A stretch of 64,000 nt of DNA from an uncultured Pirellulaceae bacterium. Its GTDB lineage: Bacteria; Planctomycetota; Planctomycetia; Pirellulales; Pirellulaceae. The DNA lies in the NCBI GenBank assembly GCA_937928215.1, contig CALFWL010000016.1, forward strand, positions 1 through 64,000, read 5' to 3'. A program made the translations under genes and the position numbers. Positions 1 to 9,927 of this stretch are shown here, one piece after another. Within the stretch, counting starts at the first letter, position 1. The number at the start of each line of letters is the position of its first letter. Under the pieces are notes generated by a model. The model was given only the letters and a program-made list of their open reading frames with translations. It was not told the origin of the DNA and did not search any database.

Positions 1-58
1 TGTTGACTATGACTTAAAGCCCGGCAATGTTAGCATCGCTTTCAGTCGGTCTTTTCTC

Positions 59-1798
59 ATGTTCGTGTGCAGCAGGACAGGTATACTGATGAGTACAGCT
101 CCAAGACAACGCGAAAGGGGCGTGCCACAAAGTAATACACCAACCGATGGCCGCTTGGCCTCGATCGCTAGGCTCTCCGCAATTGCCAAGTTGGACATTC
201 TTGACCGTCCGATGGAGCGCAATTTTCAGATGCTTGTTGAGCTCGCGAACAGCGTGCTTGGCACCCCAGTGTCTCTGATATCGATCGTTACCGATAAGCG
301 GCAATTCTTCGTGAGTTCTGATGGCCTGCAAGAACCGTGGTCCAGTCAGCGCGAGACGCCATTAAGCCATTCGTTTTGCCAGCATGTTGTCACGTTGGAT
401 GCTCCTCTGGTCGTGACCGATTCACGTGAACATCCATTGGTGTGTGAGAACCTGGCCATTGCGGACCTGAACGTCAGTTCCTACCTGGGCGTTCCTTTGC
501 GGACCGATAACAAGTCGGTGCTTGGTTCGTTCTGTGTCATTGATACATTGCCTCGGCAGTGGACCGCTGACGAAATATCGACACTGACTAAATTCGCAGA
601 CCTGACGATATCCGAGCTCAATTTACGGGTCGAGGCAATCCAGCAGAAAACCGAATTCGAGAAACGCCTGAGGCATGCTCAAAAAATGGAAGCAATCGGG
701 CAGTTTACTGCCGGTGTCGCGCATGATTTCAACAACGCATTGGGCGCGATTCGAATTTATTGCGATTTGCTCGAATCAGAATTCGCCGAACAACCGAAGC
801 CTGCGAATTATGTCAATCAGATAGTAAAAACGGTCGAATCAGCAGCAGAGGTTGTCAAGCAGTTGCAGAGTTGGAGTCGTCCGGCTCGAGACGAGCTACA
901 GCGGATTGCTATCCAAGACATCATTGAGGAGTTGTTGCCAATGCTGAAAACCGTTTTGTCAGACGGTATCCAGGTCAAATTTGGACGATCGAGTAGAGAG
1001 TGTCTTGTCGCCACGAGTCCAAGTCTGGTTCAGCAGGTTTTAACCAACCTGTTTTTGAACGCAGATTACGCAATGCGTGGTCCCGGCGGGCAGATCGAAA
1101 TTCGCGTCGACGAAGTCCATGTTAATGAAGACAACGCTGATCAATACGAAATGCAAATCGGTAGATACGTTGAGCTAATCGTGTCTGACAATGGGAAAGG
1201 CATCCCTTCAGATTTGCTGAACCGAATCGCTGATCCATACTTTACGACCAAGCCAGTTGGCAGTGGAACTGGTCTTGGGCTTTGGACTGTTTTTGGGATC
1301 GTGAACGAACACGGAGGGCAAATCAAAGTCTTCAGCGAATTGGGGCAAGGGACAACGTTCAAAATCTACTTTCCCTGTGCGCAATCACCATCAGTTCAGA
1401 ATGCCGAGTCAACCGAAAACTTATCGGTCGAGTTCGCGAGAAGCCGGAGTATTCTTGTCGTGGATGACAATGAACAGATTGCCAAGGGCATGAAAATGCA
1501 GCTTATTGTCAGCGGATACCAAGCGGAGTGCATTACCGACCCAAACGACGCACTGACGTTAGTCGCAAATGTTCCTGACAAATTCGAGTTAGTGATTGCT
1601 GACCAAACCATGCCCAATCTCAAAGGGGATGAATTGTTGAGCAGGATCAAGCGTATCAACCCGGCAGTTCGAACGATGCTTTGCTCAGGCAACCTCGCGA
1701 TTGATTTTATGTCTGACCAAATCGATCATTATTGCCGCAAGCCATACAAGTTGGAGGACATGGTTGGCGCGATCGAAAATATATTTCAGGCTCATTAA
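59..1798 (+). CDS. Hybrid sensor histidine kinase: GAF + HisKA/HATPase + C-terminal receiver
   Basis: GAF-like N-terminus; H-box 'AIGQFTAGVAHDFNNALGAIR'; HATPase 'DNGKGIP' and 'GTGLGLWTV'; receiver 'SILVVDDNEQ' and 'LVIADQTMPNLKG'. Start could be Met at 89. Confidence 0.9.
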   Translation: MFVCSRTGILMSTAPRQRERGVPQSNTPTDGRLASIARLSAIAKLDILDRPMERNFQMLVELANSVLGTPVSLISIVTDKRQFFVSSDGLQEPWSSQRETPLSHSFCQHVVTLDAPLVVTDSREHPLVCENLAIADLNVSSYLGVPLRTDNKSVLGSFCVIDTLPRQWTADEISTLTKFADLTISELNLRVEAIQQKTEFEKRLRHAQKMEAIGQFTAGVAHDFNNALGAIRIYCDLLESEFAEQPKPANYVNQIVKTVESAAEVVKQLQSWSRPARDELQRIAIQDIIEELLPMLKTVLSDGIQVKFGRSSRECLVATSPSLVQQVLTNLFLNADYAMRGPGGQIEIRVDEVHVNEDNADQYEMQIGRYVELIVSDNGKGIPSDLLNRIADPYFTTKPVGSGTGLGLWTVFGIVNEHGGQIKVFSELGQGTTFKIYFPCAQSPSVQNAESTENLSVEFARSRSILVVDDNEQIAKGMKMQLIVSGYQAECITDPNDALTLVANVPDKFELVIADQTMPNLKGDELLSRIKRINPAVRTMLCSGNLAIDFMSDQIDHYCRKPYKLEDMVGAIENIFQAH

Positions 1799-1903
1799 GC
1801 ACCTCGTGCATAAGTTCTCTGGCGCCAAGATTACGGATGACGTGAGAATAGACAGTTATTTTTTTGTTGGGTAATGCCAACTTACTGTATTGCGGGTGCT
1901 TAA
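1795..1903 (+). repeat. Intergenic repeat copy A1 with terminal inverted repeats TTAAGCACC...GGTGCTTAA
   Basis: Reverse complement aligns along its length with 16044-16149; shares 15-bp core GATGACGTGAGAATA; left end contains the TAA stop of the upstream CDS. Confidence 0.85.
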
Positions 1904-2030
1904 AGTACACCGAGGCTTAGACCGGGCGCGGCAACCATCGAGAGCACGTTGCACTCGACTGTGGCCATGCAAACTGGCTATCACTTGAGCGGCGATTGAA
2001 CCGAGCCGGATGCTTTGTGGTCAGTTCCGG

Positions 2031-3851
2031 CTACCGTCGGTCCCACCACCAAGTGGAACGTTGATTCCTAAGGCTTGTCGAAACCAATCTACCCTGATCA
2101 ATGACATTCGGATTAGCAGGGCGATCACGTAGAAGTTGAGCAAAGTCAGCCGAAACTCCTCCGCTGACTCCGACAATGGTGTGATGCCGAGTGGCTGATT
2201 TTAATCGTTGCCGGATCATTCGATCATTCATCACGGTGTCGACTTGACGTGGAGTACTTGCTTGACCGAAGGGGTACCGCAGCATCGACTGTGGGGCCAT
2301 CGAGACGAAAGTGGTTGTGTCGTGTGCGGCTGAACGCCCACGTGGAGTGAAAAAACTTGCCTTCCAGGAAGCCCGTTTTGCGAGGCCGCGATCGTGAATA
2401 AGATTTGCCGCCATCGCCAGATCGAACACGTTCTTCAGTTTTTGATAAATGGGATACTTGTCCGCCAGTTTTTCAAAATGGCCCGTAAAGTCCTCGGCGA
2501 ACGTCTTGGTCGGTCCGACCGAATCGCCCGAATGAATTCGCTTTCCCTGCTCATCAATGAATTCCGTTTCACTCAAAACTTTTACACCAGCTCCGGAAAA
2601 TGCAAACAGATCGGACGATTCATTGCGTTGAACACGGTCGTAGTCCGGCGTGAACCACCATCGAGCAACATCCAGCGGCGGAGGGCTCCCATTGGTGTCC
2701 AGCTGGACACGGTCGAGGTAGCTGGGGACTTGGGCGATGGACGGCTCGAGCCCCATTCCGATCAGCTTCATGTGACAGTCTGCCTCGACCAGCACATAAG
2801 CGGTGTGAGTCGTCGGTTGGATACCGAAAACTTCGATGTCCTGTTGGCCTGAAACGTTTTTTAATTCAGTCCTCCAAGCCTTCCCTCTCAATTTGCTGGA
2901 TGCCAGAAACCGCTTCGTCGCTGCGAGATTTTGTTGACGGGGCACAATCGCACAGCCGAATTTTCCGTCAGCGTGAATGGCATTCTGAAGACAGACCACA
3001 AGATCGTCCAGTTGAAGAGTCGGCTTGCCGGTTTTGTTGCAAATCGAGCGACCTCGTTCATCTTCTTTCCATGAGCCACCCGGCCCTGCAATCACTACAT
3101 CATTCGATTCCGGCAAATACGCGACGAATTGAATCTCCGTCAGTCCGGCCAGATTCTTCATCGCGTCGGTCAGCGGTTTTCCCGTGGCGGTAAGCAATTG
3201 CGCTTGCCGCTCCAGCCGGTTGAGTGAAACGATTCTCATCGGCGATGACTTCATCGCTCGGGCCGCCCGCCCAACATCCGTTTGAAGGTCGAACTGCGTC
3301 GCCAACTTCGTCTTTGCTGAATCTGGACGAACCAAGTCGGGTAGTTCTGCCGAGGCGGCACGTGTCGACGTTGACAGCTTGCTCTTTCGGAGAGTTCCTC
3401 GCGCGTCGACGTAAATGCCGCTTGGAAACGGTTGGATTGTGCCGAGCCCACTGCCGGTGTCCAGCCATGATTCGGGTGAAAGCGAACCGGTGATCAGCTC
3501 GATCAGGCTATCAAAGTCGGCTTCGGTCAGGCCGCCACCGGCGCCATTGGATTCCGCTTTCTGCCGGATCGCCTGCGTGCCCGAGCCATCGGGCAAGCTG
3601 CTGACCTGACGTAAGATCGAAAGTTGGCCCAACGTCGTCTGGCGCTGATCGTCATCCAGAATCGCGACCGCGGTCTTGAACGCGTCATCTATCGAACCAG
3701 CAATGGCCTGTTGTTGAGCCATCTGTACAAGACGCTGATCGTCGTCAGACGTTTGCGCATTGGCGGACGCTGCCACGCAGAAATGAATCACAGAAAAAGC
3801 GCAGACGATGGCCAGATGCTGCCCATTCGAGCCGCCGGATGAAAAGAGCAT
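2031..3851 (-). CDS. Secreted planctomycete-type protein of unknown function (DUF1598-like)
   Basis: Long ORF; Met at 3851 is followed by a signal-peptide-like segment 'HLAIVCAFSVIHFCVAASANAQT'. The longer ORF start would overlap the neighbouring methyltransferase. Family assignment is from memory of planctomycete proteins. Confidence 0.6.
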   Translation of the reverse strand: MLFSSGGSNGQHLAIVCAFSVIHFCVAASANAQTSDDDQRLVQMAQQQAIAGSIDDAFKTAVAILDDDQRQTTLGQLSILRQVSSLPDGSGTQAIRQKAESNGAGGGLTEADFDSLIELITGSLSPESWLDTGSGLGTIQPFPSGIYVDARGTLRKSKLSTSTRAASAELPDLVRPDSAKTKLATQFDLQTDVGRAARAMKSSPMRIVSLNRLERQAQLLTATGKPLTDAMKNLAGLTEIQFVAYLPESNDVVIAGPGGSWKEDERGRSICNKTGKPTLQLDDLVVCLQNAIHADGKFGCAIVPRQQNLAATKRFLASSKLRGKAWRTELKNVSGQQDIEVFGIQPTTHTAYVLVEADCHMKLIGMGLEPSIAQVPSYLDRVQLDTNGSPPPLDVARWWFTPDYDRVQRNESSDLFAFSGAGVKVLSETEFIDEQGKRIHSGDSVGPTKTFAEDFTGHFEKLADKYPIYQKLKNVFDLAMAANLIHDRGLAKRASWKASFFTPRGRSAAHDTTTFVSMAPQSMLRYPFGQASTPRQVDTVMNDRMIRQRLKSATRHHTIVGVSGGVSADFAQLLRDRPANPNVIDQGRLVSTSLRNQRSTWWWDRR

Positions 3852-3933
3852 CGGATCGCTCCACTGAAGTATTGCCCTTTTCGCATCATCGCAGTTGCGG
3901 CAGTGACGGGCAAGTCTCGAAGCGCGAAACAGG

Positions 3934-4761
3934 TTACGCGGCGGCTCGCTGAGTGGCTGTTTCCAATGGCTTGCGGCAGCAAATTTCCAATGATTTGCAA
4001 ACCCCGAGCTTGCGATACGCCGCGCGAAGGCCCCGGTAAGCAAGCGCGTACAGTGTCAGATGAACGGGCAAGGCGGTAGCTTTGCCGATCAATCGAGAAG
4101 GCAGCAGCTCGAATCCGACAGTTTGCAAGATTGAGGACAGGTTGGCTTGATCGAACGTGTACAGATGTTCGGGCGGCCAGAATTTTTTGTACTTGGCTCC
4201 TAGGCGTCGAGCCTTCCAGCAGGTCGAATCGGGCGTCTCAAGGATCATCGCTCCGCCAGGCTTGAGGACTCGTCGCCATTCAGCCAGAGTTTCGCGGACG
4301 TCGGTAACATGTTCGATGACATGCCAGTTCGCGACTAGGTCGAACGTGTCGTCCTCAAAGGGCAGGTCGGTGCCATCGATCTTATGACAATTTAACCCTT
4401 GAGTGCGGCAAAAGTCGATTGCACCCTGACTGATGTCGACACCGGTTGCGTTCCAACCGAGGTTCTCAGCGGCTTTCACCGTCGCACCAACGCTGCAACC
4501 GATGTCCAGCATGTGAGGGCGATCGGTCAACAGATCTCTGGTCGTTGAAGCGAGCCGAATGGACGCGGTGATTTCCTTGGATCGTTTTCGGCTGCTGTAA
4601 CAGTTGTGGTAGTCGCCCTCGTAAACGTCGTTTGATTCCAAGACACCTTTCTGGAACAAGTTGCAGTTGGGGCAATGCTTCAATTGGTGGTCCGGCTGGT
4701 CAATGAAGGACTCCAGCGGCCCGTATTCGCAATTTTCGCATGTCAAATCTGGGTCGCTCAT
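3934..4761 (-). CDS. Class I SAM-dependent methyltransferase with N-terminal Cys-rich segment
   Basis: 'MLDIGCSVGATVKAAENLGWNATGVDIS', 'FDLVANWHVIEHVTD', 'EWRRVLKPGGAMILETPD'; N-terminal CxxC pairs 'CENC...CPNC'. ATG at 4761; the longer ORF uses TTG. Confidence 0.85.
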   Translation of the reverse strand: MSDPDLTCENCEYGPLESFIDQPDHQLKHCPNCNLFQKGVLESNDVYEGDYHNCYSSRKRSKEITASIRLASTTRDLLTDRPHMLDIGCSVGATVKAAENLGWNATGVDISQGAIDFCRTQGLNCHKIDGTDLPFEDDTFDLVANWHVIEHVTDVRETLAEWRRVLKPGGAMILETPDSTCWKARRLGAKYKKFWPPEHLYTFDQANLSSILQTVGFELLPSRLIGKATALPVHLTLYALAYRGLRAAYRKLGVCKSLEICCRKPLETATQRAAA

Positions 4762-4883
4762 CAGTCGCTCGTCAGTTTCCGGATTACGATTCAATGGAGA
4801 TCGATTGAAACTAACGGAGTCCTCGTGGTTGCGGCAACGCGGATTGCGTTACTGCTAGCGTCGCGGTGCCAACGCAAGCGACA

Positions 4884-5684
4884 CTAGTGCAATGCATTCC
4901 AGTCGGGATCGCGTTTTTCCAGAAACGCTTTGACGCCTTCCATCGCGGCCGGGGTGGTTCGAGCCGCCGCCATATTCGCTGCTCCAATGCTCAGTTGAGT
5001 AAACAGCGACTCGCCAATCGTTTCATTGAGCATTTGTCGAGTCATCTGATGCGACTCGCGTGCTCCAGCGGCACACTGGGTCGCAAGTTCATGGGATCGC
5101 GCCCATATCAGATCGTCTTTAACGGTTTCATGGTACAAGCCGAGTCGCAGCGCTTCGGTTGCAAGCACAGGTTTTCCGCAGAACAAGATTTTTGCCGCCG
5201 GACCAGTTCCGACTCGGAAAGAAAGCAGCGGCGTTGTCATGCCCGCGTTCAAGCCTCGCAGCGCTTCGGGCATCAGAAGCTTGGATGACTCACCAGCGAT
5301 CACGATATCGCTGGCCAGCATCAACGCAAGTCCGCAGCCAACGTTCCAACCATTGACGGCAGAAATGATTGGTTTGGGATAACGAAGCAAGGTTTCGATC
5401 AAATCCTGAAACGCTTTTGCATCATCGTGCCAGATTTTGAACGCGTCGGGGGACTCGGCAGTCTCTTGCAATTGAAAAAGATCGGTCCCCGAGCAAAACG
5501 TATCGCCTGATCCTGTCAGGATAACTGCTCGGACGGAGCCTTCCTGAGCAAAATCATCCAACGCTTGCTGGACCATCCCGACCATCTCGCGAGACAGCGC
5601 GTTACGGCAGTCGGGACGATTGAGCGTGATGGTTCCGCTGGGGACATCTTTGCGAAGCTGAACGTTGTCGGAGATGGCGATCAT
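4884..5684 (-). CDS. Enoyl-CoA hydratase/isomerase family protein
   Basis: Crotonase signature 'KPIISAVNGWNVGCGLALMLASDIVIAGESSKLLMPEALRGLNAG'. Confidence 0.9.
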   Translation of the reverse strand: MIAISDNVQLRKDVPSGTITLNRPDCRNALSREMVGMVQQALDDFAQEGSVRAVILTGSGDTFCSGTDLFQLQETAESPDAFKIWHDDAKAFQDLIETLLRYPKPIISAVNGWNVGCGLALMLASDIVIAGESSKLLMPEALRGLNAGMTTPLLSFRVGTGPAAKILFCGKPVLATEALRLGLYHETVKDDLIWARSHELATQCAAGARESHQMTRQMLNETIGESLFTQLSIGAANMAAARTTPAAMEGVKAFLEKRDPDWNALH

Positions 5685-5729
5685 GGAAAAAGAACAGCGG
5701 TGTGAGGTTTTTGGTGTGAGGTCTGACTG

Positions 5730-7178
5730 CTACTCGGTCTTGACGTAGGTTCGGTCTGAATCGAAGGGATTGCTGTTACCGGGCATCCATTGACACATGC
5801 CCACCCCAAGGAAGTATAGCAATGTCAGCGGAATCGCGAGCAACAACATGCTGATTGGGTCGGCAGGAGTCAGAATCATCGACAGCACAAAGATGCACAT
5901 CACGGCGATCCGCCACTTGTCCAGGTAAGCCTCGACACTAAACAAGTTGATTCTGTTCATGAACAGCATCACCAGCGGAAGTTGAAACGCCACTCCAAAG
6001 CCAAGTGGCAGGAACATCACGAAGCTTAGCCAATCGTTGATTCGCATTTGCGGTGCGATTCCCATCTGACGGTTGAACGAGAACAGAAATCCAAGCACGG
6101 GTTCGAACACGAAAAAGAACGCCAGCGTCAAACCGGCCACAAACAATAGAATGCTGATCGGTAGGAAGATGTGAACGTATTTTTTCTCGTGCGGGTACAA
6201 CCCTTCGGCGACGAAACACCATAGGAAGTACATGACGACCGGCAGCGCCAGAATCAGACCGGAGATCAAACCGGCTTTCATCCAGATCATAAACGGTTCG
6301 GTGACCGTCAACGATTGAGGCTCGAAGTCCGCCGACTCCCATAACTCGATGGACACGAGGTCCGTTTTCAGCTGCTCCATCTGGCCCGCGAACAGTCCAA
6401 ACAAAAGAGCTCGATTGAGTCGCTGGTTGGCCACCGCGTTGAACTCCTCGTCGAGCGACTGTTTCATCTTGGCCAACGGGTTGGTTGCGGGCGGCTCAAG
6501 CCAATCCTGCCAGCGACTGGGTTCTTCCGTCAACAAATCTGCAAACGCGTCCGCTTTCGCCAGATCGTCCGACTTTGAAAGGCGATCGAACGCGGTGGCG
6601 ACGGCAGCGGTATCTTCGTTGGTGATTGCATCACTAGGTTTTACAGCGATGTCTTTAAGGGACGCACGCTCTGCCTCGGAAAGCCGAGTCCAAACTTCTT
6701 CCAAGCGTTTCGAAGCGGGTGCCGAATCATCGGTTCGTGTCGCCAGCCGCTGAGCCAACTTCGGCAGTGCAGACGGTTTGAAGTGGCTTGAGCGGAACCC
6801 GTAAGGTTTCAAATTGACCTGATCTCCAAAATCAGGAATCACCGATTGCAGCGCCCGTACAAGTTCGCCCGGATCGACCTTCATCCTGCGAGGGATCAGT
6901 TTTTCTTCTTCCAGCCAAGGCACCAACTCCGGCGCGACGTAACCCTCACGCTCGATCATGTCCTCAGCCGCTTCTGCGCTGTTGAATTCGGCCATCGCTT
7001 TGACCAGAGGCCCTTTTAGGTACTCGACTGTCTGACTGGCGAACGTAAAACCGATGATGCAACCCAAGGCGATCGCCGCGACGCATTTCAGCAGCGTAGT
7101 CCGCAGCTCTTCCAAGTGTTGACCGAAGGACATCCGAGTTTTTTCGAACAGGTCTTCGCTGGATTGACGGAAGTTCAT
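5730..7178 (-). CDS. tatC: Sec-independent protein translocase TatC with large insertion after TM1
   Basis: N-term 'MSFGQHLEELRTTLLKCVAAIALG' (HLxELR motif); C-terminal TatC TM block 'FMIWMKAGLISGLILALPVVMYFLWCFVAEGLYPHEKKY...LSMILTPADPISMLLLAIPLTLLYFLG'. Confidence 0.9.
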   Translation of the reverse strand: MNFRQSSEDLFEKTRMSFGQHLEELRTTLLKCVAAIALGCIIGFTFASQTVEYLKGPLVKAMAEFNSAEAAEDMIEREGYVAPELVPWLEEEKLIPRRMKVDPGELVRALQSVIPDFGDQVNLKPYGFRSSHFKPSALPKLAQRLATRTDDSAPASKRLEEVWTRLSEAERASLKDIAVKPSDAITNEDTAAVATAFDRLSKSDDLAKADAFADLLTEEPSRWQDWLEPPATNPLAKMKQSLDEEFNAVANQRLNRALLFGLFAGQMEQLKTDLVSIELWESADFEPQSLTVTEPFMIWMKAGLISGLILALPVVMYFLWCFVAEGLYPHEKKYVHIFLPISILLFVAGLTLAFFFVFEPVLGFLFSFNRQMGIAPQMRINDWLSFVMFLPLGFGVAFQLPLVMLFMNRINLFSVEAYLDKWRIAVMCIFVLSMILTPADPISMLLLAIPLTLLYFLGVGMCQWMPGNSNPFDSDRTYVKTE

Positions 7179-7339
7179 AGACGGGGCAGATTGGGAGCGT
7201 TGGGACGGCGGGATTCGTGGATCTTGGTTGAAGCAGCCTTCAGTTTAACGAGATCGAATTTCGTTGTAACTGCAAGGATCGGTGTGTGAGCGTGCTTTTC
7301 GTGTACTGCGCCCGCATTTTCGGAACCATCGATCAGCAG

Positions 7340-7370
7340 AGCCGGGTTTGGTATCGTACGTAACCCGGCT
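7340..7370. promoter_or_regulatory. 9-bp perfect inverted repeat upstream of manA
   Basis: AGCCGGGTT (7340-7348) / AACCCGGCT (7362-7370), 13-nt spacer, ends 48 nt before the manA start. Confidence 0.4.
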
Positions 7371-7418
7371 AGACCGCCTGTGATTCGTTTTATCGTTGAA
7401 CCTATACCCATTTGCCCT

Positions 7419-8429
7419 ATGTATCCGCTTCGTTTTGAGCCGCTGTTCCGTCGTTACCTGTGGGGCGGTCGTCGATTGGCTGATGTGCTAAACAAGCCAA
7501 TTGGTGACGAATCGGCTGCCGAAAGCTGGGAGATTGTTGATCATGGACCGGACCAGAGCGTGGTGTCGTTCGGCTCGTTCGCGGGAATGACGCTTCAACA
7601 GTTGGTCGATCAGCATGGCGATCAGCTGCTGGGCAAAGGTCTGATGGAGGAGCTTTGGTCGCCTTCGATTCCCAGTCAGATTCGCGGTCGGTTCCCGTTG
7701 CTACTGAAGTTTCTGGACGCAAACAAGGATCTGTCTGTTCAGGTTCACCCGGACGACACGTTTGGAGCAACGCTCGATCCGCCCGACCTTGGCAAGACCG
7801 AAGCTTGGTACGTGATGCATGCCGACGACGGGGCAAAGATATACGCAGGACTGAAAGACGGTGTGACCAAGGAATCGTTCCAAAAAGCAGTTGAAGCGGG
7901 GCAAACCGAAGCGGTTTTGCATTCTTTTGAGCCCCAGGCAGGTGACTGCGTTTTCATTCCTGCCGGAACCATGCACGCGATCGGAGCCGGTTTACTGATT
8001 GCGGAAATTCAACAGGCGAGTGATACGACTTTCCGGATTTACGATTGGGGTCGAGTCGACAAGGACGGAAAGTCGCGACCGTTGCACATCGATCAGGGTA
8101 TTGCTGCAACCGATTTTTCACGAGGCCCGGTCAACGCTACCCATCCGATCGAAAAGAAAGATGCTCGAGACCAAGTCTTCACTCAGCTGGTCAGCTGCGA
8201 CAACTTCGTCATGAATCGGCGAACGTTCAGCGGCTCGATCCAGCTAGGCGGCGACGGAAAATGCAGAATCATCGCGGTGACCCAAGGTCGCTTGGAAATT
8301 GAGAACGATCCGGGGAACAGACCGTTGGAGCTAGGCCAGACTGCGGTGTTGCCAGCAAGTTTGCCAGCGACTTGCCTGACGGCCAAGGAAAACGCAGAGC
8401 TGTTGGAAATTCCTGTGCCGACAAGCTGA
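7419..8429 (+). CDS. manA: Mannose-6-phosphate isomerase, class I
   Basis: 'MYPLRFEPLFRRYLWGGRRL', 'PLLLKFLDANKDLSVQVHPDD', 'GKTEAWYVM', 'GDCVFIPAGTMHAIGAGLLIAEIQQASDTTFRIYDW'. Confidence 0.93.
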   Translation: MYPLRFEPLFRRYLWGGRRLADVLNKPIGDESAAESWEIVDHGPDQSVVSFGSFAGMTLQQLVDQHGDQLLGKGLMEELWSPSIPSQIRGRFPLLLKFLDANKDLSVQVHPDDTFGATLDPPDLGKTEAWYVMHADDGAKIYAGLKDGVTKESFQKAVEAGQTEAVLHSFEPQAGDCVFIPAGTMHAIGAGLLIAEIQQASDTTFRIYDWGRVDKDGKSRPLHIDQGIAATDFSRGPVNATHPIEKKDARDQVFTQLVSCDNFVMNRRTFSGSIQLGGDGKCRIIAVTQGRLEIENDPGNRPLELGQTAVLPASLPATCLTAKENAELLEIPVPTS

Positions 8430-8516
8430 GCACCAGACAGGATTTACGCGACAGCGATTTTGTTTTGTGGCTTGATCGATCTTGCTGCAAGTGTGACGTG
8501 GCTCTAATGTCGCGTC

Positions 8517-8801
8517 ATGAATATCCGGTTTTTTCAATCCGCCATCTGCTGCGCGATGTTGATCGTAAGCGTTGGCTGCCACATACGGCCTCGGCAAGGT
8601 CCGCCGGGAACGATTGGTAATCAGCGTGAACGAGCGGTGATTCATGATCCGTTTCCCAGCAATGATCTGGGGCCTCCGATCATGGGCGGTCGACCGTTGG
8701 GGTTCGAGGTACCTCAGGCAGAACCCACCTCCATCCAAGGCAGCCCGTGGGCGAATCTCAGTCGTCGCGGCGGTCGGTTTACACCGCAGTATGGTTTTTA
8801 G
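8517..8801 (+). CDS. Small putative lipoprotein
   Basis: 94-aa ORF with lipobox-like 'AICCAMLIVSVGC'; no family recognised. Confidence 0.5.
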   Translation: MNIRFFQSAICCAMLIVSVGCHIRPRQGPPGTIGNQRERAVIHDPFPSNDLGPPIMGGRPLGFEVPQAEPTSIQGSPWANLSRRGGRFTPQYGF

Positions 8802-8811
8802 CATTAGCCGG

Positions 8812-9927
8812 TCACGGCGTTGCGATCTTGCACAGCGTTTCGATACCTCGTTCGATCACGGAGTCGTCCACCGCGTACGAAATGCGGAAGTGAGTGTCGT
8901 GGTCACTGAAGATGTTTCCCGGAATCACCATCATGTTGTTCTCGATCGCTCTTTCGACAAACTCCTGCCCGGTTCCCCACGGAAGTTTCGGATAAATATA
9001 AAACGCACCGCCGGGTTGGACAATTTCGTAATGATCACCAATGCCCTCGATGAATCGATCACGCTTGGATCGGTAACGATCGACATAAGGCGTCATATCA
9101 AAATCCATCGCCGCCGCTCCCGCCCATTGAGCCGGTTGCGGAGCACATACAAACGTGTACTGCTGGATCTTCAGCATTGTCTGCATCAAGTGCTTGGGGC
9201 CGTGAACGTAACCGACTCGCAGGCCCGTCATCGCGTACGTTTTTGAGAAGCCATCGATCACGATCGTGTTTGGATTGTACTTCGCGGCAGAAACATGAGG
9301 CTGGTCGTAAACGAACTTGCTGTAGATCTCGTCCGAGACCAATGCAATGCCCTTTGAATGAGCCAGCTCGGCGACCGCTTTGATTTCTTCCTCGCTGTAG
9401 CACACCCCCGTTGGGTTCGAAGGACTGTTCAGAATGATCATCTTCGTACGGTCGGTGATGGCGGATTCCAGCTGATCGATATCGATCTTGAAGTCCGGAA
9501 ACGTGCTCAGTTTAACGCTCTTGCCGCCCGCAAGTTCGATAATCGCAGGGTACATCACGAAAAATGGATCGAAGTAAATCACTTCATCGCCCGCATTGAT
9601 CAACGACAACACGGACAGCAGCAAGCCGCCACTCGTTCCACTGCAAACGAACAGCTCGCGGTCGTCGTGACCAAACGTCGCATCCACTTCGGCTTGCAGT
9701 TTCTCACGTAGAACGGGCATCCCCTGAGTCAATGCATAGCCGTTCTTGCCGTCGCGAATGGCTTGGATCAATGCCTCTTTGATCGGTGGCGGTACGTCAA
9801 AGTCCGGTTGTCCAATCGACAGGTTGATCGGATCCTTCAGCTTGGCCGCGAGGTCAAACATCCGACGGATTCCGCTGGAATCAAAATTACGAGTACGATC
9901 GGCGATCCAATGGTCGAATTCCGACAT
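8812..9927 (-). CDS. Class I/II pyridoxal-phosphate aminotransferase
   Basis: 'INLSIGQPDFDVPPPIKEA', 'ILNSPSNPTGVCYSEEEI', PLP-lysine 'DGFSKTYAMTGLRVGYVHG'. Confidence 0.93.
   Translation of the reverse strand: MSEFDHWIADRTRNFDSSGIRRMFDLAAKLKDPINLSIGQPDFDVPPPIKEALIQAIRDGKNGYALTQGMPVLREKLQAEVDATFGHDDRELFVCSGTSGGLLLSVLSLINAGDEVIYFDPFFVMYPAIIELAGGKSVKLSTFPDFKIDIDQLESAITDRTKMIILNSPSNPTGVCYSEEEIKAVAELAHSKGIALVSDEIYSKFVYDQPHVSAAKYNPNTIVIDGFSKTYAMTGLRVGYVHGPKHLMQTMLKIQQYTFVCAPQPAQWAGAAAMDFDMTPYVDRYRSKRDRFIEGIGDHYEIVQPGGAFYIYPKLPWGTGQEFVERAIENNMMVIPGNIFSDHDTHFRISYAVDDSVIERGIETLCKIATP

Noticed and set aside
1707-1910. 67-aa minus-strand ORF crossing repeat A1
   Set aside because: Codes through the repeat and the antisense of the kinase 3' end; the equivalent peptide in copy A2 is in a differently broken context, so repeat conservation, not protein, explains it.
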